A stretch of DNA of 32,014 nt from Rhodospirillaceae bacterium (GCA_002724635.1 PBPM01000024.1:1-32014), one strand, 5' to 3'; positions 1-7,881 are shown, numbered from the stretch's first letter. Program-made: numbers and translations. The notes: generated by a model from the sequence alone, not told the origin.

Positions 1-1
1 C

Positions 2-169
2 GACGCGCCGACGATGGCGGATGTCTGCCTCGTGACGCAGATCTACAACGCCCAGCGTTTCGGCTGCGATCTTTCGGCGTTTCCCTCGGCGCTGCGCATC
101 AACGACGCCTGCCTTGCGCTTGACGCATTTCGGGATGCCCTGCCGGAGAACCAGCCGGATGCCGAGTAG
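2..169 (+). CDS. maiA: Maleylacetoacetate isomerase (zeta-class GST), C-terminal end only
   Basis: Only the last 55 codons lie in the window; the 5' part is beyond the left edge. The frame reads through TMADVCLVTQIYNAQRFG and ends in PENQPDAE before a TAG stop. The pattern 'ADxCLVxQxYNAxRF' is characteristic of the C-terminal helical domain of zeta-class glutathione transferases. These isomerise maleylacetoacetate to fumarylacetoacetate in the cytoplasmic breakdown of tyrosine/homogentisate. The gene ends 6 bp before the stop of the broken dsbA-type gene on the opposite strand. The family call is fairly safe even from this fragment. Substrate specificity cannot be judged because the N-terminal glutathione-binding domain is missing. 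Confidence 0.8.
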   Translation, partial: DAPTMADVCLVTQIYNAQRFGCDLSAFPSALRINDACLALDAFRDALPENQPDAE

Positions 170-175
170 TCGGGC

Positions 176-838
176 TTAACTGCTGCGCTGCTCGGCGATG
201 AGCTGGCGCATCTGTTTCGGCCTTGGGGCGCCGGGAATCAGCTGGTCGCCGATGCTAAATGCCGGCGTGGCGCGCAGGTCCATGAGTGCAAGATGAACCT
301 CGGCATATTTGCCCTGGCGGGCCGCCGCGAGGGCGGCCCGCGAGGCGAGAGTGGATTCGCGCCCGAACACCTACTCCTTGAAAACGATCTTCACATCGGG
401 GTCTTCAGCGGTGATTTTGGTCAGATCGTACGCCATCGGTTTGCAGAAGGGGCACTGGTAATCGAAGAACTCGACGAAGGTCACGGGGGCGTCCGGGTTG
501 CCGATGAACAGAACGCGGCGGTACCCAACAAGTTGGTCCCGGTGCGCGGCAATGGCGCCGTGATTCTGTTGTTATTGGGCCTGCTGTTGCTGCGCCAGCA
601 GGATTTCAAGTGCCTCGATGATCACCTCGGGGTTTCCCATTAAGTATTCGCGCACCGTGTTGCGGATTTCGTTTCGCTAGAGTGTGCCGAATCCGGCGTC
701 ACCACCGGCAGCGCCCGAAGTCCGTACCTCGCTAACGATCTGTTGCGGCAGTTGCTCGCCAGCAGGGCGCAGGATCGCCAGTAGAGCCAGAGTGGCCATG
801 GCAGCTGCGACCAGAATCGTTCCGCGTGAATCCCGCAC
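176..838 (-). pseudogene. DsbA/Com1-family thiol-disulfide oxidoreductase, degraded
   Basis: Read from a GTG start at 838 (a GGAGG box lies 5 nt upstream), the frame is recognisably a secreted DsbA-family protein. It has a hydrophobic N-terminal signal segment (TILVAAAMATLALLAIL), the helical lead 'REYLMGNPEVIIEALE', the thioredoxin start 'VTFVEFFDYQCPFC' with an intact CPFC active site, and the C-terminal 'TPAFSIGDQLIPGAP'. Three in-frame stops interrupt it: TAG at 677-679, TAA at 572-574 and TAG at 371-373. In addition 'YAEVHLALMDLR' runs directly into 'ATPAF', so roughly 45-50 residues of the helical insertion and end of the fold are missing (junction near 269-277). Everything stays in one frame. 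The normal protein would oxidise or isomerise periplasmic disulfides. It lies 129 bp downstream of the M48 protease gene on the same strand. Loss of function is near certain unless all three stops are read through, and even then the fold lacks its core. Confidence 0.88.
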
Positions 839-967
839 GTTTACCTCCGAAAAAAAGTCATACGGGCCGAACGCCGGCCCCTGATTCGGCGGATGATGGT
901 CAATTGGAGAGGCCCTTTCAAGACGCTGGGCCGGGTGTCACGCAATGGTGACCGTCGGCGAGGGCTA

Positions 968-2314
968 CTACTCGAGCCGGCGCTCGGTCTCGCTGAGAAT
1001 GTCCTGCGCGCGCAGCCACCCGGGTGCACCGGTCGGTAGGATGTTGATCGCGCGTTCGGCGAGCGCCTTCGCGGCCTTCACGTCGCCTCCCAGAAGCCGG
1101 TATTCGGCTTGGGCGAGAGCCAGATTTCCTTGGTTTCCGAGCCGTCCGTTGACCACGGTCAGCAGGCGCCAGGCTTCGCGCATCTGGGGGTCCATGCGGA
1201 CCGCAGCCTGCAGATTTTCGAGCGCCGGTTGCAGCATTTCGGCTTGGCCGGATTCGACCTGTGCCTTGCCGAGTGCCACGCGGAGCAGGGGTTCGCGGGG
1301 AGCGAGCTCGACCATGCGCGTGTAGGGCACCAGCGAATCGGCGACACGACCATTCTCGAGTAGCATTTGCCCCTTGAGTTCCTGGAAATAGGGGTTGTCC
1401 GGTTGTTCGGCGATCAGTGCATCGACCTTCGGCAGTGCCGTCTTCAGATCGGCATTCCGGTAGTGGCCTATAGCCCGCGCATAGCGCGCCGGAATGTCAT
1501 TTCGGTCCAATGGGTAGAAACGCAGGGTGGTTTTCAACGGCTCCATGAAGCCGATGAGCTTTGCGCGCATATATGCGTGTTTGCGCGCGAGGTCTTCGGC
1601 GATCGGCGCATTTGCAAACCGCGAGAGCGCCAAGTGGCCCGAGATGGCCGCGATCCGGTCGTTGGTAAGGGGATGCGTACTGAGATAAGGGTGTTCGCGC
1701 CCACCGGTAATGCGAACCTCGCGCTGCAACATCTGGAAGAAGTTGAGAAGCCCACGTGCGGAAATTCCGCTGGCGTCGAGGTATTGCAGTGCGGCCGCGT
1801 CCGCGGCGGATTCCTGTGTCCGGCTATACTTCAGGAGATTTGTGCGGGCTACGTCCGATCCGCCGCCGACGATCGCGCCGGCGACGCGGCCATCGCCGGT
1901 GGCGATACCTGCGGCCAGCCCGGCGAGCAGTGCGATGATCGATGTCGTCTCGGCGTTGCGCAGCTCGTCCTTGAACCGGGTGAGGTGGCCGCCGGCGATA
2001 TGGCCGGTCTCGTGTGCGATCACCCCAATCACTTCTTCGGGCCCCTTAGCGCGCATGAGCAGTCCGGTGTTGATGAAGATCCGCTGCCCGCCCGCAACAA
2101 ACGCGTTTAGCCGGGCGTCATTGACCAGGTGCACTTCGACGACACCGCTATCGAGGCCCGCCGCAATGAAAATTGGCGTCGCATAGTCGCGGATGATATT
2201 TTCGATCTCGGCGTCGCGGACGGTTCCGAATTTCCGGTTCTGTCCAAGCGCAGGGGTGCTGGCCGCAACGGCGAGTACGGTAATCAGACCAGCCAAACGA
2301 ACGAACGGGCGCAC
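968..2314 (-). CDS. Periplasmic M48-family zinc metalloprotease with C-terminal TPR region (BepA/YfgC-like)
   Basis: The 448-residue product begins with a secretory signal (about residues 1-24, LAGLITVLAVAASTPALG). The peptidase M48 domain follows, with zinc motif HETGH at 101-105 and the third ligand in ESAAD (Glu168). Two hydrophobic stretches flank residues 125-150. The C-terminal third (about 290-440) has helical repeats of TPR character, such as 'PDNPYFQELKGQMLLENGR'. This matches the BepA/YfgC group, which degrades or assists assembly of outer-membrane proteins in the periplasm. I chose the GTG at 2312-2314: it gives an immediate signal peptide and has GGAGAT upstream. The open frame runs on to 2851, but that extension is antisense to the neighbouring lipoprotein gene. 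The gene diverges from that gene across only 42 bp and is followed by the broken dsbA-type gene, a common partner in alphaproteobacteria. Confidence 0.9.
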   Translation of the reverse strand: MRPFVRLAGLITVLAVAASTPALGQNRKFGTVRDAEIENIIRDYATPIFIAAGLDSGVVEVHLVNDARLNAFVAGGQRIFINTGLLMRAKGPEEVIGVIAHETGHIAGGHLTRFKDELRNAETTSIIALLAGLAAGIATGDGRVAGAIVGGGSDVARTNLLKYSRTQESAADAAALQYLDASGISARGLLNFFQMLQREVRITGGREHPYLSTHPLTNDRIAAISGHLALSRFANAPIAEDLARKHAYMRAKLIGFMEPLKTTLRFYPLDRNDIPARYARAIGHYRNADLKTALPKVDALIAEQPDNPYFQELKGQMLLENGRVADSLVPYTRMVELAPREPLLRVALGKAQVESGQAEMLQPALENLQAAVRMDPQMREAWRLLTVVNGRLGNQGNLALAQAEYRLLGGDVKAAKALAERAINILPTGAPGWLRAQDILSETERRLE

Positions 2315-2356
2315 GTGTTTATCTCCAGGAACGAAACTCAAACTAAGTACACGCGA

Positions 2357-3895
2357 ATGTGGCGTCAATCGGGTCGCCGGATGCTTTTCGGCGGCTTGCT
2401 TGCGCTCGCGGCGTGCGGAGGCAGCGGCCCGGAACAGGGCGATATCGGCTTCGTCGAGGGATTCTTCGGGGGCTTGATCGCGGATGAGCCGCGTGCCGCG
2501 CTGGTCGGACGGGAGGTCCTGTCGGCCGGGGGCACCGCGGCGGACGCGGCGGTGGCAGCCTATTTCGCGATGGCGGTGACATTGCCGGGCGCCGCGAGTA
2601 TCGGCGGTGGTGGCGTGTGCCTGGTGCATGATGCCGTGCGCATTCGCACCGAGACCATATCCTTCATGCCCAAGCGGCCTGCCGATCAGAATGCGAAGTT
2701 TGCCATTCCCGGCAATGTGCGCGGCATGTTCCTGCTGCATGCGCGCTACGGCGAACTCGCCTGGCCCGACATCCTGCGCCCGGCCGAGGACTTCGCCCGC
2801 GCGGGGCACGCCATCTCGCGAGCCTTCGTGCGCGATTTTCAGGCGGCCCAACCGGTAGTGAACGTTGACCTTGAGGCCCGCAAGGTGTTCGGGAGTGGCG
2901 CGGTCGCCGAAGGTCAGCAGCTGCGACAGCTCGAGCTCGGCGCTGTCATGTCGAACCTGCGTACACTGGGTCCGGGCACATTCTACGACGGTGTCCTCGG
3001 CCGCTCTTTCGTCGATGCAGTGCGTGCGGCCGGCGGTCGCATGACCCTAGACGATCTGCGGAATTTCCGGCCCGAGATTCTCGAACCCATAAAGTTCGAA
3101 CAGGGCAATAATATCATGGCCTTCGCTCCCCAAGGCGGGGGGCGGATCGCGGCTGGGGTCTGGGCTGCGGCCGTTGATGATGACCGCTACGAGGATGCGA
3201 AACAGCCGACGCATCTGATGCTGGAGCTGGCGGCGCGTGCCTATCAAGCCGAGGCGGCAGGCGCTGTCGATCCGACGACACCTGGCGGGCTTGCGACGCT
3301 GACTCACGGTCTATCGGCGACATCGCATGTTCCGCCGCAACCCAGTGTGGCCGTTGGCGTCGATGCGATACAAAGCGGGGCCAGCATCGTCGCGGTCGAT
3401 AATAAGGGGCGAACCGTCGCCTGCTCATTCACCATGAATGGGCCATTCGGGTCCGGCATAGTCGCGCCGGGAACAGGCATTCTGCTTGCGCCGCCGCCCG
3501 GTGCGCCGCGCGCCTCGGTCCCGACGGTCGCGTTGATGGTCAGCGAGGTCATCGGACTGACCTTTTTCGCGGCAGCGGGCTCGGGGCCGACCCCAGCGGT
3601 GGTTGCGCAGATCGCACTCGACACGATTACCGGTACGGATGAAAACATGATCGAGGCTGTTGCCGCGCCTCGGGTTTTCTCATCGGGTAATCCGGATACT
3701 GCGCATGTCGAAGCCCAAATGCCGGCGAAGCAGAAAGACGCGCTGCGGGCGTTGGGGCACATGATCGAGGAAACGCCGTTTGTCGGACGCGTAAACGGTT
3801 TCTTCTGTCCGCGCGGTTTGCCGCGCACGGTACAGATCTGTCAGTTCGTTAAGGATTCGCGCTCCTTCGGTCTAGCAGTCAGTTCCGAAGAGTAG
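2357..3895 (+). CDS. Gamma-glutamyltransferase-family lipoprotein, probable nucleophile substitution
   Basis: The product is 512 residues. The N-terminus MWRQSGRRMLFGGLLALAAC is a lipoprotein signal with a lipobox ending at Cys20, which supports the ATG at 2357 rather than the longer open frame. Family hallmarks follow: 'EPRAALVGREVLSAGGTAADAAVAAY' (written with a break: EPRAALVGREVLSAGG, then TAADAAVAAY), 'SIGGGGVCLVHD', and late in the protein 'FGSGIVAPGTGILL' and 'AAAGSGPTPAV'. Classical enzymes self-cleave and hydrolyse or transfer gamma-glutamyl groups of glutathione in the periplasm. The nucleophile is the first Thr of a TTHxSVVD-like motif. Here the region reads GASIVAVD, and by hand alignment the nucleophile position is Gly. 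The protein may therefore be uncleaved and non-enzymatic, or use a nearby Ser. It is shorter than the usual 560-580 residues. The gene ends 7 bp before the aminotransferase start, so the two are likely co-transcribed. Confidence 0.8.
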   Translation: MWRQSGRRMLFGGLLALAACGGSGPEQGDIGFVEGFFGGLIADEPRAALVGREVLSAGGTAADAAVAAYFAMAVTLPGAASIGGGGVCLVHDAVRIRTETISFMPKRPADQNAKFAIPGNVRGMFLLHARYGELAWPDILRPAEDFARAGHAISRAFVRDFQAAQPVVNVDLEARKVFGSGAVAEGQQLRQLELGAVMSNLRTLGPGTFYDGVLGRSFVDAVRAAGGRMTLDDLRNFRPEILEPIKFEQGNNIMAFAPQGGGRIAAGVWAAAVDDDRYEDAKQPTHLMLELAARAYQAEAAGAVDPTTPGGLATLTHGLSATSHVPPQPSVAVGVDAIQSGASIVAVDNKGRTVACSFTMNGPFGSGIVAPGTGILLAPPPGAPRASVPTVALMVSEVIGLTFFAAAGSGPTPAVVAQIALDTITGTDENMIEAVAAPRVFSSGNPDTAHVEAQMPAKQKDALRALGHMIEETPFVGRVNGFFCPRGLPRTVQICQFVKDSRSFGLAVSSEE

Positions 3896-3902
3896 TTCGC
3901 CG

Positions 3903-5051
3903 ATGCCGCCGAAATTGTCGACACGAGGCCGGATCGACCCCTTTATCGTCATGGACGTGATGCGCGAGGCCAACGCCTTGGCTGCATCGGGAGAAGACAT
4001 CATCCATCTCGAGGTTGGCCAGCCAGGAACCCCTGCGCCAGTGCGAGTGCGCGAGGCCGCGATATCGGCGGTGCGCGACGAGCAATTGGGCTATACCGAC
4101 TCCCTTGGTATTCCGGCGCTGCGCGAGCGGATCGCCACGCATTATGATGAGATGTACGGAGTGTCCGTCGCGCCGGAGAGGGTCGTTGTCACTACCGGTT
4201 CGTCAGGAGGGTTCCTGCTAGCGTTTCTCGCGGCGTTCGATGTGGACGACCGTGTAGCGCTCGCGGCGCCCGGGTATCCCGCCTATAGGAATATCCTTTC
4301 GGCCTTGGGCGTTGCTCCCGTCGTCGTCGAGACCCGCACGGAGGACCGATTTCAGCCCACGCCGAGAATCCTAGCGGCAGATGCGGGGGAGCTCCAAGGT
4401 CTGATCGTGGCGAGCCCCTCGAACCCGACTGGGACTATGGTCGGTGAAAAGGAGATGCAGGCGCTGACGTCTTTCGCTGCGCGGCATTCGATCCGGTTTA
4501 TCTCGGACGAAATCTATCACGGCATCACCTACAGCCATGACTCGGTTACCGCACTCGCTTTTGACGAGGAAGCGATCGTCATCAACAGTTTCTCCAAGTA
4601 TTTCTCCATGACAGGCTGGCGGCTGGGGTGGCTTGTCGTGCCGGAATCGATGATGCGGTCGGTCGAGTGCTTGGCCCAGAATTTGTTCATATCGCCGCCG
4701 ACTCTTTCGCAATATGCCGCGCTTGCCGCGTTCGATAGCCATCATGAACTGCGCGAGAATGTCGCGAAGTATGCCCGTAACCGCAAGATACTCCTGTCGG
4801 AATTGCCGAATGTGGGCTTCGACCGGTTGGCGCCGGCCGATGGCGCTTTCTATGTCTATGCGGATGTCACACAGTTGACCAACGACAGCGCGGACTTCTG
4901 CAGGCGGATGCTGGCGGAAGCGCGGGTGGCGACCACCTCAGGCCTTGATTTCGACCCCTATCGCGGCAACGGATACGTCCGGTTTTCATTCGCCGGCACG
5001 GAAGAGCATATGCGCCAGGCGATTGATCGGCTGGGGGCATGGCGTCCCTAA
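3903..5051 (+). CDS. Class I/II pyridoxal-phosphate aminotransferase
   Basis: The product is 382 residues, a normal length for fold-type I aspartate-aminotransferase-like enzymes. It shows the N-terminal substrate loop 'HLEVGQPGTPAP', the cofactor phosphate region 'TTGSSGGF', the 'SPSNPTGT' motif, 'ISDEIYHGITY' with the Asp and Tyr that contact PLP, and the Schiff-base lysine in 'NSFSKYFSMTGWRLGW'. The C-terminal 'GYVRFSFAGTEEHMRQAI' holds the Arg expected to bind the substrate carboxylate. It would transfer amino groups between an amino acid and a 2-oxo acid in the cytoplasm; the substrate cannot be read from sequence. The ATG lies 7 bp after the stop of the gamma-glutamyltransferase-like gene, with GAAGAG about 10 nt upstream, so translation is probably coupled. 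The gene is convergent with rne, with 22 bp between the two stop codons. Confidence 0.92.
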   Translation: MPPKLSTRGRIDPFIVMDVMREANALAASGEDIIHLEVGQPGTPAPVRVREAAISAVRDEQLGYTDSLGIPALRERIATHYDEMYGVSVAPERVVVTTGSSGGFLLAFLAAFDVDDRVALAAPGYPAYRNILSALGVAPVVVETRTEDRFQPTPRILAADAGELQGLIVASPSNPTGTMVGEKEMQALTSFAARHSIRFISDEIYHGITYSHDSVTALAFDEEAIVINSFSKYFSMTGWRLGWLVVPESMMRSVECLAQNLFISPPTLSQYAALAAFDSHHELRENVAKYARNRKILLSELPNVGFDRLAPADGAFYVYADVTQLTNDSADFCRRMLAEARVATTSGLDFDPYRGNGYVRFSFAGTEEHMRQAIDRLGAWRP

Positions 5052-5073
5052 ACGATGAAGCTGCGGGTCAGCC

Positions 5074-7509
5074 CTATCCGCGGTTCCACCAGCCCGAGCG
5101 CCGTGGGCGACCATCGTCTTCCGATTCCGTATCTGCCTTGGCGTCTGTCACGTTGGCGGTATCGAGGGTGGCTTCGGGCTCGTCCTCGGGGTTGGACTCG
5201 TCCTTGTCTTTCGCGTCATTGCTGTCCGCGTTGGGTTCGGCGGCGTCATTCTCGGCATTATGTTTGCCACCGTCCGCGTCGTCGTCATCGAGCTCATCAT
5301 CACCCGAGTTCCTGCTTTCCGAGGCCTCGTCGTCGAGATAACTGGTCTGTTCCGGAATGTCGATATCGCTGTTCACCGCGGCATCTTCGTCGTTGTCGCT
5401 GATTTCAGCCTCGTTGGCTTCGTCTTCCGCGCGCTCGACGTTGTCGTCGCCGTTCTCATCTGAAGCAGACTCCTCGGAGGAACTGCGTCCGCGGCGGCCG
5501 CGCCGGCGAGGGCGACGACGGCGTCGGCGGGCCGTATCTTCGCCCTCGTCGTCGGACGTTGCGTCCTTTCCGTTCGCGTCGGCATCTGCTTCGGTTTCGC
5601 CGTTCGTGTCGTTCTCAACTCCATTTTCACCTTCGGACTCCGACTTGCGCCGACGGCGTCCGCCGCGCCGGCCACGCCGGCGTCCGCTACGCTTGCGGCC
5701 ATCTTCGTCCTCGTCGTCGGACTGCTCCTCGTCATTATTGTCGATGCCTTCGGTCTTGTAGTTGTCTGCGACATCGCCAGATGAGCGACGGTGACCACCG
5801 CGGCTACGCCGACGCTTGGTAGGTGATTCCTCCCCTTTGTCATCGTCCTTGTGTGACACACCCTTTTCACCGTCATGGCGGATGTGGGTGATCTCGTATT
5901 CCGAGAAGGCGAGATTGCCGTCTGCGAGCACCAGGACCTTGAAGCCATATCGGCTCTCCAGATCCTGCAGCGAGCTGCGTTTCTGATTAAGTAGATAGAG
6001 CGCGACGTCGGTCTGGGTCGTAACCGTGACTGCGCGGGCGCGCTTCCGCAGCCCTTCTTCCTCTAGTTCGCGCAGAATCGCCATGCTGGTCGATTCCGTG
6101 GAGCGCATGACGCCGGTGCCGTTGCAGACCGGGCACATCTGGGTGTGGGCCTCGAGCAGGCTGGGGCGCAGACGCTGGCGCGAGAGTTCGAGGAGGCCGA
6201 ACGGTGAAATTCGCCCGATCTGAATCCGCGCCCGATCCGATTTCATGGCTTCCTTCAAGCGTCGCTCAACAGCGTGGTTGTTGCGCGAGACGTCCATGTC
6301 GATGAAGTCGATAACTATTAGACCGGCCAGATCGCGCAGCCGGAGCTGGCGGGCGACTTCGTCCGCCGCCTCGAGATTGGTTCGATAGGCGGTCTGCTCC
6401 ACATTACGCTCGCGCGTCGAGCGCCCCGAGTTCACGTCGATCGCGACCAGCGCCTCGGTCGGGTTGATCACGATGTAGCCGCCGGACTTGAGCTGTACGA
6501 TCGGCTCGTGAATCTCGTCAAGCTGCTGATCAATCTGGTAGCGGTTGAGCAGCGGAATCTCGCTGTCCTCGTATTTCTGAACCCGCTTCGCGTGGGATGG
6601 GATCATCGTACGCATCAGGGACTTGGCCGATTTGTAGGCATCTTCGCCTTCGACTAGCACCTCCTCGATGTCACGATCATAGATGTCGCGCAAGGCGCGC
6701 TTGATCACGTCGCCCTCCTCATAGATGAGGGAAGGGGCGGTCGAATCTAGCGTCAGTTCGCGTATGTTGTCCCACAACCGGCGCAGATATTCGTAATCGC
6801 GCTTGATCTCGGCCCTAGTACGGGCTACGCCGGCGGTACGCATGATCACGGCCATGCCCTCCGACACGTCGAGTTCCGACAGGATGGCCTTCATGGACTT
6901 TCGGTGCTTTGCGTCTGTCACCTTACGGCTGATTCCACCGCCGCGCGAGGTGTTGGGCATTAGGACGCAATAGCGGCCAGGCAGGGATAAATAGGTCGTC
7001 AGGGCCGCGCCCTTGTTGCCGCGCTCTTCCTTGACCACCTGCACTAATAGAATCTGGCGCCGCTTGATGACTTCTTGGATCTTGTAGCTGCGGGTGAGCT
7101 TGCGCAGGCGCCGCCGGTGAGCATTGCTCAGCTCCTGAATGTCCTCCTCGGAGGAATCGCCTACGACCTCGACGGATTCGCCGTCGCCTTCGCCATTCTC
7201 GTCACCTTCATCCTCATCATTCTCCTCGTCGGAATCGGCCAGCAGCTTTTCGCGATCCTCGACCGGGATGCGGTAATAGTCCGGGTGAATTTCGTTGAAG
7301 GCGAGGAAGCCGTGGCGATCACCGCCGAAGTCTATGAAGGCCGCCTGAAGCGAGGGCTCCACGCGGGTCACCTTGGCCAGATAGATATTGCTCTTAATCT
7401 GGCGCTTGGTGGAGGTTTCGTAGTCATACTCGAGAAGTTCGTTACCGTCTGCGACGACCACCCGGGTTTCCTCCTGATGGGTCGCGTCGATTAGCATGCG
7501 CTTTGGCAT
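5074..7509 (-). CDS. rne: Ribonuclease E
   Basis: The 811-residue product is an RNase E/G endonuclease, the core of mRNA decay and rRNA/tRNA processing. The N-terminal S1 domain (about 36-180) is split by an acidic insert (about 92-125) common in alphaproteobacterial homologues. The catalytic aspartates are Asp358 in 'VAIDVNSG' and Asp401 in 'IVIDFIDMD'. The zinc-link motif 'MCPVCNGTG' (Cys459, Cys462) joins subunits of the tetramer. From about residue 580 the protein is low-complexity, alternating Arg-rich blocks with long Asp/Glu/Asn stretches. This is the disordered RNA-binding and degradosome-scaffold region, and it ends in the small motif 'RSGWWNRG'. It is a little shorter than many relatives, mainly in this tail. 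The ATG at 7509 has a purine-rich ribosome site upstream. The gene has a long structured leader (see 7510-7811) and diverges from amiC. Confidence 0.97.
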   Translation of the reverse strand: MPKRMLIDATHQEETRVVVADGNELLEYDYETSTKRQIKSNIYLAKVTRVEPSLQAAFIDFGGDRHGFLAFNEIHPDYYRIPVEDREKLLADSDEENDEDEGDENGEGDGESVEVVGDSSEEDIQELSNAHRRRLRKLTRSYKIQEVIKRRQILLVQVVKEERGNKGAALTTYLSLPGRYCVLMPNTSRGGGISRKVTDAKHRKSMKAILSELDVSEGMAVIMRTAGVARTRAEIKRDYEYLRRLWDNIRELTLDSTAPSLIYEEGDVIKRALRDIYDRDIEEVLVEGEDAYKSAKSLMRTMIPSHAKRVQKYEDSEIPLLNRYQIDQQLDEIHEPIVQLKSGGYIVINPTEALVAIDVNSGRSTRERNVEQTAYRTNLEAADEVARQLRLRDLAGLIVIDFIDMDVSRNNHAVERRLKEAMKSDRARIQIGRISPFGLLELSRQRLRPSLLEAHTQMCPVCNGTGVMRSTESTSMAILRELEEEGLRKRARAVTVTTQTDVALYLLNQKRSSLQDLESRYGFKVLVLADGNLAFSEYEITHIRHDGEKGVSHKDDDKGEESPTKRRRSRGGHRRSSGDVADNYKTEGIDNNDEEQSDDEDEDGRKRSGRRRGRRGGRRRRKSESEGENGVENDTNGETEADADANGKDATSDDEGEDTARRRRRRPRRRGRRGRSSSEESASDENGDDNVERAEDEANEAEISDNDEDAAVNSDIDIPEQTSYLDDEASESRNSGDDELDDDDADGGKHNAENDAAEPNADSNDAKDKDESNPEDEPEATLDTANVTDAKADTESEDDGRPRRSGWWNRG

Positions 7510-7811
7510 GATTATTTCCCTGCGGAAGCCGAGACTCGGTGCCTCGCGGACAGAGGCATGAGGGGTTCCGCATTTTCAGAGACTTGCCTCGGAACCTGTG
7601 CCGTCGAACGGGCGAAATCGCTCCAGGACGGTTGGTTGTATCCGAAAAACCCGCACGGCGATTGCCATGCGGCAGCCTCAAAGTTGCACAATACCGCAAT
7701 TCAGTTGCGCACGTTGTCCAGTCCTTACCGGCGTCGGAGCGGAGCGAGGTCCGCCTGTCCACACCCAGACCATGGAACGCAGCGCGCATTTGTCGAATTG
7801 CGGGTGTCCGC
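7510..7811 (-). promoter_or_regulatory. Long structured 5' leader of rne
   Basis: This is the rne-strand untranslated region if transcription starts at the candidate promoter just upstream. Going towards rne it holds a hairpin TTGCGG/CCGCAA (7798-7813, 4-nt loop), a 9-nt arm CCGCAATTC whose complement GAATTGCGG lies about 100 nt further on (7794-7803 region with 7694-7702), a terminator-like hairpin (7642-7672), a 7-bp stem GGTTCCG/CGGAACC (7564-7596), a 6-bp stem TGCCTC/GAGGCA (7540-7558) and a short CCGA/TCGG hairpin (7529-7539) next to the ribosome site. Leader-mediated autoregulation of rne is established in E. coli. Its operation here is inference. Confidence 0.5.
7642..7672 (-). terminator. 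Terminator-like hairpin with T-run inside the rne leader (candidate attenuator)
   Basis: On the rne strand the arms CCGCATGGC and GCCGTGCGG form a 9-bp stem (eight Watson-Crick pairs and one G-U) closed by a tetraloop. It is followed at once by G and five T residues (A-run 7645-7649 on the plus strand). On the plus strand the G-U pair becomes an A/C mismatch, so the structure fits the rne strand better. It lies about 140 nt before the rne start codon, so it could stop transcripts early or form the 3' end of a small RNA. The T-run is short and folding was done by eye. Confidence 0.5.
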
Positions 7812-7817
7812 AAATTA

Positions 7818-7846
7818 ACAATAGACCCCAGCAGGCCGGTCTTCAA
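7818..7846 (-). promoter_or_regulatory. Candidate sigma70-type promoter for rne
   Basis: On the minus strand TTGAAG (7841-7846) is followed after exactly 17 nt by TATTGT (7818-7823). Each hexamer matches four of six consensus bases. Transcription would begin near 7811, giving a leader of about 300 nt. This is a prediction from two hexamers and spacing only. Confidence 0.4.
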
Positions 7847-7881
7847 TGAATTTGATTGCATCCATATCGCACGCTTGTGTA

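Noticed and set aside
293..643. Open frame of 116 codons on the plus strand over the dsbA-type pseudogene
   Set aside because: It is antisense to recognisable DsbA sequence, has no family resemblance and has no ribosome site.
176..838. Readthrough or recoding (selenocysteine, pyrrolysine) of the dsbA-type gene
   Set aside because: The stops are a mix of TAG and TAA, none is at the active site, and a fold core segment is deleted. Decay explains all of it.
2129..2356. Upstream extension of the gamma-glutamyltransferase-like frame to 2129
   Set aside because: It would place 76 residues before the lipoprotein signal and is antisense to the protease gene. The lipobox fixes the ATG at 2357.
2315..2851. 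Upstream extension of the M48 protease open frame to 2851
   Set aside because: It is antisense to the lipoprotein gene. The GTG at 2314 has a ribosome site and begins a signal peptide.
5039..5822. Several open frames antisense to the rne 3' region, rich in Ser or Arg
   Set aside because: They mirror the Asp/Glu- and Arg-rich codons of RNase E and look like no known protein.
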